A program made the translations under genes and the position numbers. From Eledone cirrhosa (Eukaryota; Mollusca; Cephalopoda; Octopoda; Eledonidae): 64,000 nt of DNA. A model generated the notes under the pieces. It was not told the DNA's origin and made no database searches. It saw only the letters and a list, made by a program, of their open reading frames with translations. Shown here one piece after another: positions 36,392-48,840 of this stretch. Every line of letters begins with the position of its first letter. Positions within the stretch are counted from its first letter, which is position 1. The stretch is taken from NCBI GenBank assembly GCA_964016885.1, contig OZ024741.1, positions 25,068,374 through 25,132,373 of the forward strand, in the 5' to 3' direction.

Positions 36392-36654
36392 TATTTCTTT
36401 TATTTGCCACTAGGGCATCAAAAGTGGGACAAGTACAAAGGGGGGAGTTTACACAAAAAGCGTCCTCAATAAGGAGGAGGCAATAACAAAATATAAAAAT
36501 AAAATAAGATATAACAAAAAATAAAATTTTTAACAAAATCCTCAATAGAGAGGAGGCGCCTTGGGGGGTCGCACACACCCCCGAAAAAAGTGTGCAACCC
36601 TTCTCCTCAGGAGCACAGAGAAGGGGTGCTCCCTTGGTCTTTCATCTTCCTCAC
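36392..36654 (-). other. 3' UTR of copy 2
   Basis: Matches the 3' UTR of copy 1 except for one missing G near 36460. Both hairpins (about 36566-36600 and 36610-36632), both CCTCAATA segments and the terminal AATAAA are intact. It ends on satellite at CAACATAGATA, as in copy 1. Confidence 0.75.
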
Positions 36655-38480
36655 CTATAGTCTGATGTAGAGTGAAGGCCCATTCACACGGGCCATTCTC
36701 GCCACTTTCACCCATCTTTCATAGAAACGGCTGGGGTGCAGCACCTCTCTCTCCATCCTGATCCTTCTTCCGAAATGATATCGGAAGAAACGGACCAGTT
36801 GTTGGCCAGAGAGAAAGGTGCCCGACCTCAGTCCTTTCAGACGCGTCCACCATACAACCTCTTTCGCCATGGCTATTACGCACAGAAACACCGCCTCTGC
36901 TTCATCTTTGAAGGGGGGAGGCGGCTTGATCATTACAATAGACTCGGTGGTCAACCGGATCGGTCCCACCCTTGACAGCAGTTGTTCGACATAGCCCCAC
37001 AGATCGGCTACGCCCGAGCAGTGTACTAATGCGTGTGCAACGGTTTCCTCGTCGCACACGCATCTGGGACAGATCTTTTTGGCGGGGTCCCTACCCGGGC
37101 GCCCGTGTCTGTAGAGCCTTTCTCGAACGGGTAAAGCCCCTCGGTAGCACTGCCAGGCCAGGGACTTCTGGAAGTTGTCCATAGGTCCCGGGCTGAATGT
37201 CCTACCGAACAGGCTGGCCAGTTCGTCCTCCTCCATGTCTAGGGCTTCTCCGAGGGCGTCGTCGCACCTGCTGCGTACCAGCCCTCTATAGAATGTTGCG
37301 GTGGAGTCTCCACTGATAACCGGATCCGCCTGCCAGAGGGCGGTGAGCGCCTGGGCACACTCAGTGTGCCAGGCGCCCAGTTTTCTCGGTCTTTGCTTGA
37401 CCCAGGATTGCAGCTCGGTGAGTGAGACGAGTCTGGGAAAGGTTCGTCTCACAAACGAGGCCCACACCGTTTGTCCGGTGAGGAATACGTAGAGGTGCCG
37501 TAGCCTTAATGCGTGTTTACGCATCATTAGCCACGGCATCCCCAGCCCTCCTTTCGAAGGGTGTTGACAGCAGATGGATCTCCTCACCATAGGAGCCCGC
37601 CTCTTCCAAAGGAATTGGAAGAGCGCGCGCTCCATCTTGGTGAGGGTTTCCCTTGGGCAGGGCACTACGGTCAGGCGGTAGTAGATGACGGACGCTATAT
37701 AGGTGTTCACCACCTCCGCCCGACCTTTCAGGGATAGTTTGCAACTGGCCCACTTCTGGGTCAGTGCAAACACCCTGTTCGTAACCTCCGCCCAGTTTTT
37801 CTCCACCTGGAGGTCCGGTCCGAACCAGACCCCGAGCAACTTCACCGGGCCCTCCGTCCAGCGTCCGACGACGCTATCGGAGGGCATCGGTCTGCCCCTC
37901 CACGTGCCGAGTTGCAAACCGATCGACTTGTCCCGGTTCAGCTTAGCCCCTGTGAACTTTTCGTACTCCTCCAGTAAGGTGCCGACCGCCTCGATTTCGG
38001 AGGCCGTCGACACCATTACTGTCACGTCATCGGCGTAGGCCGACACCGCTTTCCGCAATCCCGGTTCCAAAGGGATGCCCTGCAACAACTCCAACTTCCG
38101 CAGTAGTGGCTCGAGAGTCAACACATACAGAAGGGAGGAGAGAGGGCACCCTTGTAGGATGGACCGCGCGATTTTGAACGGCTCCGAGAGGTAGCCGTTC
38201 ACCTTGACCCTAGAGCAGATGCGGCTGCTGTGCAAAGCAGTGATCCAGCCCCTGAAAACGTGTCCGAAGCCTGCCGCCGCTAGCACCGCATCCAGGTAAC
38301 CATGGTCGACCCTATCGAACGCCTTAGATTGATCCAAGTTGATCAGAGCCCCACCAAAGCCGGGTTCGTTCCCAACCCTCTCTATGATGTATCGCATGAG
38401 GTGGAGGTTGTCATGGATGGACCTGGACGGGATAGCGCATGTCTGCGCATCTCCCACCAGGTTGCCCACGACAAGCGCCA
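36655..38480 (-). pseudogene. ORF2 fragment (C-terminal 607 codons), copy 2
   Basis: Covers ORF2 residues 547-1153: the reverse transcriptase from ALVVGNLVGD onward, including LDQSKAFD and AYADD, then the thumb region and the C-terminal Cys/His motif. The endonuclease and the first reverse transcriptase blocks are missing. Residue 739 is Trp, where copy 1 has a stop. Six other residues differ, among them Arg to Leu at 654 in the conserved RQGCPLS motif, and Met to Val right after the YADD box. By coincidence the frame stays open across the junction into the satellite for 19 more codons, to an ATG at 38535. This makes a 626-codon chimeric ORF. No promoter is evident and I treat it as a pseudogene. 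Confidence 0.88.
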
Positions 38481-38491
38481 CAACATAGATA
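38481..38491. repeat. Target-site duplication of copy 2, right side
   Basis: Exact repeat of the CAACATAGATA found at 36381-36391. The satellite continues in normal phase with GTGTCTTTTATTAG, so the pre-insertion site can be read as an ordinary GATAGTGTC-type monomer. Confidence 0.78.
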
Positions 38492-38599
38492 GTGTCTTTT
38501 ATTAGAAATATGGTAATGAAAGGGTTAAACAACATAGATAGTGTCTTTTATTAGAAATATGGTAATGAAAGGGTTAAACAACATAGACAGTGTCTTTTA

Positions 38600-41500
38600 T
38601 TAGAAATATGGTAATGAAAGGGTTAAACAACATAGATAGTGTCTTTTATTAGAAATATAGTAATGAAAGGGTTAAACAACATAGACAGTGTCTTTTATTA
38701 GAAATATGGTAATGAAAGGGTTAAACAACATAGATAGTGTCTTTTATTAGAAATATGGTAATGAAAGGGTTAAACAACATACACAGTGTCTTTTATTAGA
38801 AATATGGTAATGAAAGGGTTAAACAACATAGACAGTGTCTTTTATTAGAAATAGGGTAATGAAAGGGTTAAACAACATAGACAGTGTCTTTTATTAGAAA
38901 TATGGTAATGAAAGGGTTAAACAACATAGTCAGTGTCTTTTATTAGAAATATGATAATGAAAGGGTTAAACAACATAGACAGTGTCTTTTATTAGAAATA
39001 GGGTAATGAAAGGGTTAAACAACATAGACAGGGTTTTTTATTAGAAATATGATAATGAAAGGGTTAAACAACATAGACAGTGTCTTTTATTAGAAATATG
39101 GTAATGAAAGGATTAAACAACATAGACAGTGTCTTTTATTAGAAATATGGTAATGAAAGGGTTAAACAACATAGACAGTGTCTTTTATTAGAAATATGAT
39201 AATGAAAGGGTTAAACAACATAGACAGTGTCTTTTATTAGAAATATGGTAATGAAAGGGTTAAACAACATAGATAGTGTCTTTTATTAGAAATATGGTAA
39301 TGAAAGGGTTAAACAACATAGACAGTGTCTTTTATTAGAAATATGATAATAAAAGGGTTAAACAACATAGACAGTGTCTTTTATTAGAAATAGGGTAATG
39401 AAAGGGTTAAACAACATAGTGTCTTCTATTAGAAATATGATAATGAAAGGGTTAAACAACATAGACAGTGTCATTTATTAGAAATATGATAATGAAAGGG
39501 TTAAACAACATAGACAGTATCTTTTATTAGAAATAGGGTAATGAAAGGGCTAAACAACATAGACAGGGTTTTTTATTAGATTATGATAATGAAAGGGTTA
39601 AACAACATAGACAGTGTGTTTTATTAGAAATATGGTAATGAAAGGGTTAAACAACATAGACAGTATCTTTTATTAGAAATATGGTAATGAAAGGGTTCAA
39701 CAACATAGACAGTGTCTTTTATTAGAAATATGGTAATGAAAGGGTTAAACAACATAGACAGGTTTTTTTATTAGAAATATGGTAATGAAAGGGTTAAACA
39801 ACAAATATGGTAATGAAAAGTTTAAACAACATAGACAGTGTCTTTTATTAGAAATATGATAATGAAAGGGTTAAACAACATAGACAGTGTCTGTTATTAG
39901 AAATATGGTAATGAAAGGGTTAAACAACATAGACAGTGTGTTTTATTAGATATGTGGTAATGAAAGGGTTAAACAACATAGACAGTGTGTTTTATTAGAA
40001 ATATGGTAATGAAAGGGTTAAACAACATAGACAGTATCTTTTATTAGAAATATGGTAATGAAAGGGTTCAACAACATAGACAGTGTCTTTTATTAGAAAT
40101 ATGGTAATGAAAGGGTTAAACAACATAGACAGTGTCTTTTATTAGAAATATGGTAATGAAAGTGTTAAACAACATAGACAGTGTCTTTTATTAGAAATAT
40201 GATAATGAAAGGGTTAAACAACATAGACAGTGTCTTTTATTAGAAATATGGTAATGAAAGGGTTAAACAACATAGATAGTATCTTTTATTAGAAATATGG
40301 TAATGAAAGGGTTAAACAACATAGACAGTATCTTTTATTAGAAATATGGTAATGAAAGGGTTAAACAACATAGACAGTGTCTTTTATTAGAAATATGGTA
40401 ATGAAAGGGTTAAACAACATAGACAGTATCTTTTATTAGAAATATGGTAATGAAAGGGTTAAACAACATAGACAGTTTCTTTTATTAGAAATATGGTAAT
40501 GAAAGGGTTAAACAACATAGATAGTATCTTTTATTAGAAATATGGTAATGAAAGGGTTAAACAACATAGATAGTGTCTTTTATTAGAAATATGGTAATGA
40601 AAGGGTTAAACAACATAGACAGTGTCTTTTATTAGAAATATGGTAATGAAAGGGTTAAACAACATAGATAGTGTCTTTTATTAGAAATATAGTAATGAAA
40701 GGGTTAAACAACATAGACAGTGTCTTTTATTAGAAATATGGTAATGAAAGGGTTAAACAACATAGACAGTGTCTTTTATTAGAAATATGGTAATGAAAGG
40801 GTTAAACAACATAGACAGTGTCTTTTATTAGAAATAGGATAATGAAAGGGTTAAACAACATAGACAGTGTCTTTTATTAGAAATATGGTAATGAAAGGGT
40901 TAAACAACATAGACAGTGTCTTTTATTAGAAATATGATAATGAAAGGGTTAAACAACATAGACAGTGTCTTTTATTAGAAATAGGGTAATGAAAGGGTTA
41001 AACAACATAGACAGGGTTTTTTATTAGAAATATGATAATGAAAGTGTTAAACAACATAGACAGTGTCTTTTATTAGAAATATGGTAATGAAAGGATTAAA
41101 CAACATAGACAGTGTCTTTTATTAGAAATATGGTAATGAAAGGGTTAAACAACATAGACAGTGTCTTTTATTAGAAATATGGTAATGAAAGGGTTAAACA
41201 ACATAGACAGTGTCTTTCATTAGAAATATGGTAATGAAAGGGTTAAACAACATAGATAGTGTCTTTTATTAGAAATATGGTAATGAAAGGGTTAAACAAC
41301 ATAGACAGTGTCTTTTATTAGAAATATGATAATAAAAGGGTTAAACAACATAGACAGTGTCTTTTATTAGAAATATGATAATAAAAGGGTTAAACAACAT
41401 AGACAGTGTCTTTTATCAGAAATAGGGTAATGAAAGGGTTAAACAACATAGTGTCTTCTATTAGAAATATGATAATGAAAGGGTTAAACAACATAGACAG

Positions 41501-43500
41501 TGTCATTTATTAGAAATATGATAATGAAAGGGTTAAACAACATAGACAGTATCTTTTATTAGAAATAGGGTAATGAAAGGGCTAAACAACATAGACAGGG
41601 TTTTTTATTAGATTATGATAATGAAAGGGTTAAACAACATAGACAGTGTCTTTTATTAGAAATATGGTAATGAAAGGGTTAAACAACATAGACAGGTTTT
41701 TTTATTAGAAATATGGTAATGAAAGGGTTAAACAACAAATATGGTAATGAAAAGTTTAAACAACATAGACAGTGTCTTTTATTAGAAATATGATAATGAA
41801 AGGGTTAAACAACATAGACAGTGTCTGTTATTAGAAATATGGTAATGAAAGGGTTAAACAACATAGACAGTGTGTTTTATTAGATATGTGGTAATGAAAG
41901 GGTTAAACAACATAGACAGTGTGTTTTATTAGAAATATGGTAATGAAAGGGTTAAACAACATAGACAGTATCTTTTATTAGAAATATGGTAATGAAAGGG
42001 TTCAACAACATAGACAGTGTCTTTTACTAGAAATATGGTAATGAAAGGGTTAAACAACATAGACAGTGTCTTTTATTAGAAATATGGTAATGAAAGTGTT
42101 AAACAACATAGACAGTGTCTTTTATTAGAAATATGATAATGAAAGGGTTAAACAACATAGACAGTGTCTTTTATTAGAAATATGGTAATGAAAGGGTTAA
42201 ACAACATAGATAGTATCTTTTATTAGAAATATGGTAATGAAAGGGTTAAACAACATAGATAGTGTCTTTTATTAGAAATATGGTAATGAAAGGGTTAAAC
42301 AACATAGACAGTGTCTTTTATTAGAAATATGGTAATGAAAGGGTTAAACAACATAGATAGTGTCTTTTATTAGAAATATAGTAATGAAAGGGTTAAACAA
42401 CATAGACAGTGTCTTTTATTAGAAATATGGTAATGAAAGGGTTAAACAACATAGACAGTGTCTTTTATTAGAAATATGGTAATGAAAGGGTTAAACAACA
42501 TAGACAGTGTCTTTTATTAGAAATAGGGTAATGAAAGGGTTAAACAACATAGACAGTGTCTTTTATTAGAAATATGGTAATGAAAGGGTTAAACAACATA
42601 GACAGTGTCTTTTATTAGAAATATGATAATGAAAGGGTTAAACAACATAGACAGTGTCTTTTATTACAAATAGGGTAATGAAAGGGTTAAACAACATAGA
42701 CAGGGTTTTTTATTAGAAATATGATAATGAAAGGGTTAAACAACATAGACAGTGTCTTTTATTAGAAATATGGTAATGAAAGGATTAAACAACATAGACA
42801 GTGTCTTTTATTAGAAATATGGTAATGAAAGGGTTAAACAACATAGACAGTGTCTTTTATTAGAAATATGGTAATGAAAGGGTTAAACAACATAGACAGT
42901 GTCTTTTATTAGAAATATGGTAATGAAAGGGTTAAACAACATAGACAGTGTCTTTTATTAGAAATATGATAATAAAAGGGTTAAACAACATAGACAGTGT
43001 CTTTTATTAGAAATAGGGTAATGAAAGGGTTGAACAACATAGTGTCTTCTATTAGAAATATGATAATGAAAGGGTTAAACAACATAGACAGTGTCATTTA
43101 TCAGAAATATGATAATGAAAGGGTTAAACAACATAGACAGTGTCTTTTATTAGAAATATGGTAATAAAAGGGTTAAACAACATAGACAGGGTTTTTTATT
43201 AGAAATATGGTAATGAAAGGGTTAAACAACAAATATGGTAATGAAAAGGTTAAACAACATAGACAGTGTCTTTTATCAGAAATATGATAATGAAAGGGTT
43301 AAACAACATAGACAGTGTCTGTTATTAGAAATATGGTAATGAAAGGGTTAAACAACATAGACAGTGTGTTTTATTAGATATATGGTAATGAAAGGGTTAA
43401 ACAACATAGACAGTGTGTTTTACTAGAAATATGGTAATGAAAGGGTTAAACAACATAGACAGTATCTTTTATTAGAAATATGGTAATGAAAGGTTCAACA
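38600..43500. repeat. Higher-order repeat, period about 2.0 kb, then 1.7 kb
   Basis: A block beginning with ATATAGTAATG recurs at 38655, 40687 and 42376. The marker GATTATGATAAT is at 39579 and 41611, and the 45-bp unit GTGTCTTC is at 39419 and 41451; both pairs give an offset of 2032. Other markers give 1983 or 1934, differences of whole monomers, so single units were gained or lost after duplication. The third copy is shortened and runs into the 2728-bp repeat. Limits are approximate. Confidence 0.72.
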
Positions 43501-46500
43501 ACATAGAGAGTGTCTTTTATTAGAAATATGGTAATGAAAGGGTTAAACAACATAGACAGTGTCTTTTATTAGAAATATGGTAATGAAAGGGTTAAACAAC
43601 ATAGACAGTGTCTTTTATTAGAAATATGGTAATGAAAGAGTTAAACAACATAGACAGTGTCTTTTATTAGAAAAATGGTAATGAAAGGGTTAAACAACAA
43701 ATATGGTAATGAAAAGGTTAAACAACATAGACAGTGTCTTTTATTAGAAATATGATAATGAAAGGTTTAAACAATATAGACAGTGTCTTTTATTAGAAAT
43801 ATGGTAATGAAAGGCTTAAACAACATAGACAGTGTCTTTTATTAGAAATATGGTAATGAAAGGGTTAAACAACATAGACAGTGTCTTTTATTAGAAATAT
43901 GGTAATGAAAGGGTTAAACAACATAGATAGTGTCTTTTATTAGAAATATGGTAATGAAAGGGTTAAACAACATAGACAGTGTCTTTTATTAGAAATATGA
44001 TAATGAAAGGGTTAAACAACATAGACAGTGTGTTTTATTAGAAATAGGGTAATGAAAGGGTTAAACAACATAGACAGTGTCTTTTATTAGAAATAGGGTA
44101 ATGAAAGGGTTAAACAACATACACAGGGTTTTTTATTAGAAATATGATAATGAAAGGGTTAAACAACATAGACAGTGTCTTTTATTAGAAATATGGTAAT
44201 GAAAGGGTTAAACAACATAGACAGGGTTTTTTATTAGAAATATGGTAATGAAAGGGTTAAACAACAAATATGGTAATGAAAAGGTTAAACAACATAGACA
44301 GTGTCTTTTATTAGAAATATGATAATGAAAGGGTTAAACAACATAGACAGTGTCTGTTATTAGAAATATGGTAATGAAAGGGTTAAACAACATAGACAGT
44401 GTGTTTTATTAGATATATGGTAATGAAAGGGTTAAACAACATAGACAGTGTGTTTTATTAGAAATATGGTAATGAAAGGGTTAAACAACATAGACAGTAT
44501 CTTTTATTAGAAATATGGTAATGAAAGGGTTCAACAACATAGACAGTGTCTTTTATTAGAAATATGGTAATGAAAGGGTTAAACAACATAGACAGTGTCT
44601 TTTATTAGAAATATGGTAATGAAAGGGTTAAACAACATAGACAGTGTCTTTTATTAGAAATATGGTAATGAAAGAGTTAAACAACATAGACAGTGTCTTT
44701 TATTAGAAATATGGTAATGAAAGGGTTAAACAACATAGACTGTGTCATTTATTAGAAATATGGTAATGAAAGGCTTAAACAACATAGTCAGTGTCTTTTA
44801 TTAGAAATATGGTAATGAAAGAGTTAAACAACATAGACAGTGTCTGTTATTAGAAATATGGTAATGAAAGTGTTAAACAACAAATATGGTAATGAAAAGG
44901 TTAAACAATATAGACAGTGTCTTTTATTAGAAATATGATAATGAAAGGGTTAAACAACATAGACAGTGTCTTTTATTAGAAATATGGTAATGAAAGGGTT
45001 AAACAACATAGACAGTGTCTTTTATTAGAAATATGGTAATGAAAGGCTTAAACAACATAGTCAGTGTCTTTTATTAGAAATATGGTAATGAAAGAGTTAA
45101 ACAACATAGACAGTGTCTTTTATTAGAAATATGATAATAAAAGGGTTAAACAACATAGACAGTGTCTTTTATTAGAAATAGGGTAATGAAAGGGTTGAAC
45201 AACATAGTGTCTTCTATTAGAAATATGATAATGAAAGGGTTAAACAACATAGACAGTGTCATTTATCAGAAATATGATAATGAAAGGGTTAAACAACATA
45301 GACAGTGTCTTTTATTAGAAATATGGTAATAAAAGGGTTAAACAACATAGACAGGGTTTTTTATTAGAAATATGGTAATGAAAGGGTTAAACAACAAATA
45401 TGGTAATGAAAAGGTTAAACAACATAGACAGTGTCTTTTATCAGAAATATGATAATGAAAGGGTTAAACAACATAGACAGTGTCTGTTATTAGAAATATG
45501 GTAATGAAAGGGTTAAACAACATAGACAGTGTGTTTTATTAGATATATGGTAATGAAAGGGTTAAACAACATAGACAGTGTGTTTTACTAGAAATATGGT
45601 AATGAAAGGGTTAAACAACATAGACAGTGTCTTTTATTAGAAATATGGTAATGAAAGGGTTAAACAACATAGACAGTGTCTTTTATTAGAAATATGATAA
45701 TAAAAGGGTTAAACAACATAGACAGTGTCTTTTATTAGAAATAGGGTAATGAAAGGGTTGAACAACATAGTGTCTTCTATTAGAAATATGATAATGAAAG
45801 GGTTAAACAACATAGACAGTGTCATTTATCAGAAATATGATAATGAAAGGGTTAAACAACATAGACAGTGTCTTTTATTAGAAATATGGTAATAAAAGGG
45901 TTAAACAACATAGACAGGGTTTTTTATTAGAAATATGGTAATGAAAGGGTTAAACAACAAATATGGTAATGAAAAGGTTAAACAACATAGACAGTGTCTT
46001 TTATCAGAAATATGATAATGAAAGGGTTAAACAACATAGACAGTGTCTGTTATTAGAAATATGGTAATGAAAGGGTTAAACAACATAGACAGTGTGTTTT
46101 ATTAGATATATGGTAATGAAAGGGTTAAACAACATAGACAGTGTGTTTTACTAGAAATATGGTAATGAAAGGGTTAAACAACATAGACAGTATCTTTTAT
46201 TAGAAATATGGTAATGAAAGGTTCAACAACATAGAGAGTGTCTTTTATTAGAAATATGGTAATGAAAGGGTTAAACAACATAGACAGTGTCTTTTATTAG
46301 AAATATGGTAATGAAAGGGTTAAACAACATAGACAGTGTCTTTTATTAGAAATATGGTAATGAAAGAGTTAAACAACATAGACAGTGTCTTTTATTAGAA
46401 AAATGGTAATGAAAGGGTTAAACAACAAATATGGTAATGAAAAGGTTAAACAACATAGACAGTGTCTTTTATTAGAAATATGATAATGAAAGGTTTAAAC

Positions 46501-47855
46501 AATATAGACAGTGTCTTTTATTAGAAATATGGTAATGAAAGGCTTAAACAACATAGACAGTGTCTTTTATTAGAAATATGGTAATGAAAGGGTTAAACAA
46601 CATAGACAGTGTCTTTTATTAGAAATATGGTAATGAAAGGGTTAAACAACATAGATAGTGTCTTTTATTAGAAATATGGTAATGAAAGGGTTAAACAACA
46701 TAGACAGTGTCTTTTATTAGAAATATGATAATGAAAGGGTTAAACAACATAGACAGTGTGTTTTATTAGAAATAGGGTAATGAAAGGGTTAAACAACATA
46801 GACAGTGTCTTTTATTAGAAATAGGGTAATGAAAGGGTTAAACAACATACACAGGGTTTTTTATTAGAAATATGATAATGAAAGGGTTAAACAACATAGA
46901 CAGTGTCTTTTATTAGAAATATGGTAATGAAAGGGTTAAACAACATAGACAGGGTTTTTTATTAGAAATATGGTAATGAAAGGGTTAAACAACAAATATG
47001 GTAATGAAAAGGTTAAACAACATAGACAGTGTCTTTTATTAGAAATATGATAATGAAAGGGTTAAACAACATAGACAGTGTCTGTTATTAGAAATATGGT
47101 AATGAAAGGGTTAAACAACATAGACAGTGTGTTTTATTAGATATATGGTAATGAAAGGGTTAAACAACATAGACAGTGTGTTTTATTAGAAATATGGTAA
47201 TGAAAGGGTTAAACAACATAGACAGTATCTTTTATTAGAAATATGGTAATGAAAGGGTTCAACAACATAGACAGTGTCTTTTATTAGAAATATGGTAATG
47301 AAAGGGTTAAACAACATAGACAGTGTCTTTTATTAGAAATATGGTAATGAAAGGGTTAAACAACATAGACAGTGTCTTTTATTAGAAATATGGTAATGAA
47401 AGAGTTAAACAACATAGACAGTGTCTTTTATTAGAAATATGGTAATGAAAGGGTTAAACAACATAGACTGTGTCATTTATTAGAAATATGGTAATGAAAG
47501 GCTTAAACAACATAGTCAGTGTCTTTTATTAGAAATATGGTAATGAAAGAGTTAAACAACATAGACAGTGTCTGTTATTAGAAATATGGTAATGAAAGTG
47601 TTAAACAACAAATATGGTAATGAAAAGGTTAAACAATATAGACAGTGTCTTTTATTAGAAATATGATAATGAAAGGGTTAAACAACATAGACAGTGTCTT
47701 TTATTAGAAATATGGTAATGAAAGGGTTAAACAACATAGACAGTGTCTTTTATTAGAAATATGGTAATGAAAGGCTTAAACAACATAGTCAGTGTCTTTT
47801 ATTAGAAATATGGTAATGAAAGAGTTAAACAACATAGACAGTGTCTTTTATTAGA
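42963..47855. repeat. Higher-order repeat, period 2728 bp
   Basis: Two main copies, about 42963-45127 and 45691-47855. Markers at offset 2728 are TTGAAC 43030/45758, GATATATGG 43377/46105, AGGTTCAACA 43491/46219 and the 28-bp unit 44881/47609. Between them, 45128-45690 is a partial third copy at offset 2165 (TTGAAC at 45195). The block holds several 28-bp and 45-bp units, which explain the departure from a multiple of 49. Confidence 0.83.
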
Positions 47856-48840
47856 AATATGGTAATGAAAGGGTTAAACAACAAATATGGTAATGAAAAG
47901 GTTAAACAACATAGACAGTGTCTTTTATTAGAAATATGGTAATGAAAGGGTTAAACAACATAGACAGTGTCTTTTATTAGAAATATGATAATGAAAGGGT
48001 TAAACAACATAGACAGTGTCTTTTATTAGAAATATGGTAATGAAAGGGTTAAACAACATAGACAGTATCTTTTATTAGAAATATGGTAATGAAAAAGTTA
48101 AACAACATAGACAGTGTCTTTTATTAGAAATATGGTAATGAAAGGGTTAAACAACAAATATGGTAATGAAAAGGTTAAACAACATAGACAGTGTCTTTTA
48201 TTAGAAATATGATAATGAAAGGGTTACACAACATAGACAATGTCTTTTATTAGAAATATGGTAATGAAAGGGTTAAACAACATAGACAGTGTCTTTTATT
48301 AGAAATATGGTAATGAAAGGCTTAAACAACATAGTCAGTGTCTTTTATTAGAAATATGGTAATGAAAGAGTTAAACAACATAGACAGTGTCTTTTATTAG
48401 AAATATGGTAATGAAAGGGTTAAACAACAAATATGGTAATGAAAAGGTTAAACAACATAGACAGTGTCTTTTATTAGAAATATGGTAATGAAAGGGTTAA
48501 ACAACATAGACAGTGTCTTTTATTAGAAATATGATAATGAAAGGGTTAAACAACATAGACAGTGTCTTTTATTAGAGAAAGTGTAATGAAAGGGTTAAAC
48601 AACATAGACAGGGTTTTTTATTAGAAATATGATAATGAAAGGGTTAAACAACATAGACAGTGTCTTTTATTAGAAATATGGTAATGAAAGGGTTAAACAA
48701 CATAGATAGTGTCTTTTATTAGAAATATGGTAATGAAAGGGTTAAACAACATAGACAGCGTCTTTTATTAGAAATATGATAATGAAAGGGTTAAACAACA
48801 TAGACAGTGTCTTTTATTAGAAATATGGTAATGAAAGAGT

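Larger units (their letters stand above)
36392..38480 (-). mobile_element. 5'-truncated copy of the same retrotransposon (copy 2)
   Basis: These 2,089 bp correspond to 20549-22638 of copy 1, with 9 substitutions and one 1-bp deletion. The 3' end joins satellite at the same nucleotide as copy 1. The 5' end stops inside ORF2, where CGCCA is followed directly by satellite CAACATAGATAG. Truncation at the 5' end is the usual result of incomplete reverse transcription. The 11-bp duplication at both sides and the different left-flank monomers favour a separate insertion over a duplicated copy of 20549-26270. The remnant lacks the 5' UTR, ORF1, the endonuclease and the first part of the reverse transcriptase, so it is dead on its own. 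Confidence 0.92.

Noticed and set aside
36392..38480. Copy 2 as a simple segmental duplicate of copy 1
   Set aside because: Its right end stops in ORF2 with an exact 11-bp duplication and its left flank differs in variant bases. Not fully excluded, because short satellite flanks carry little information.
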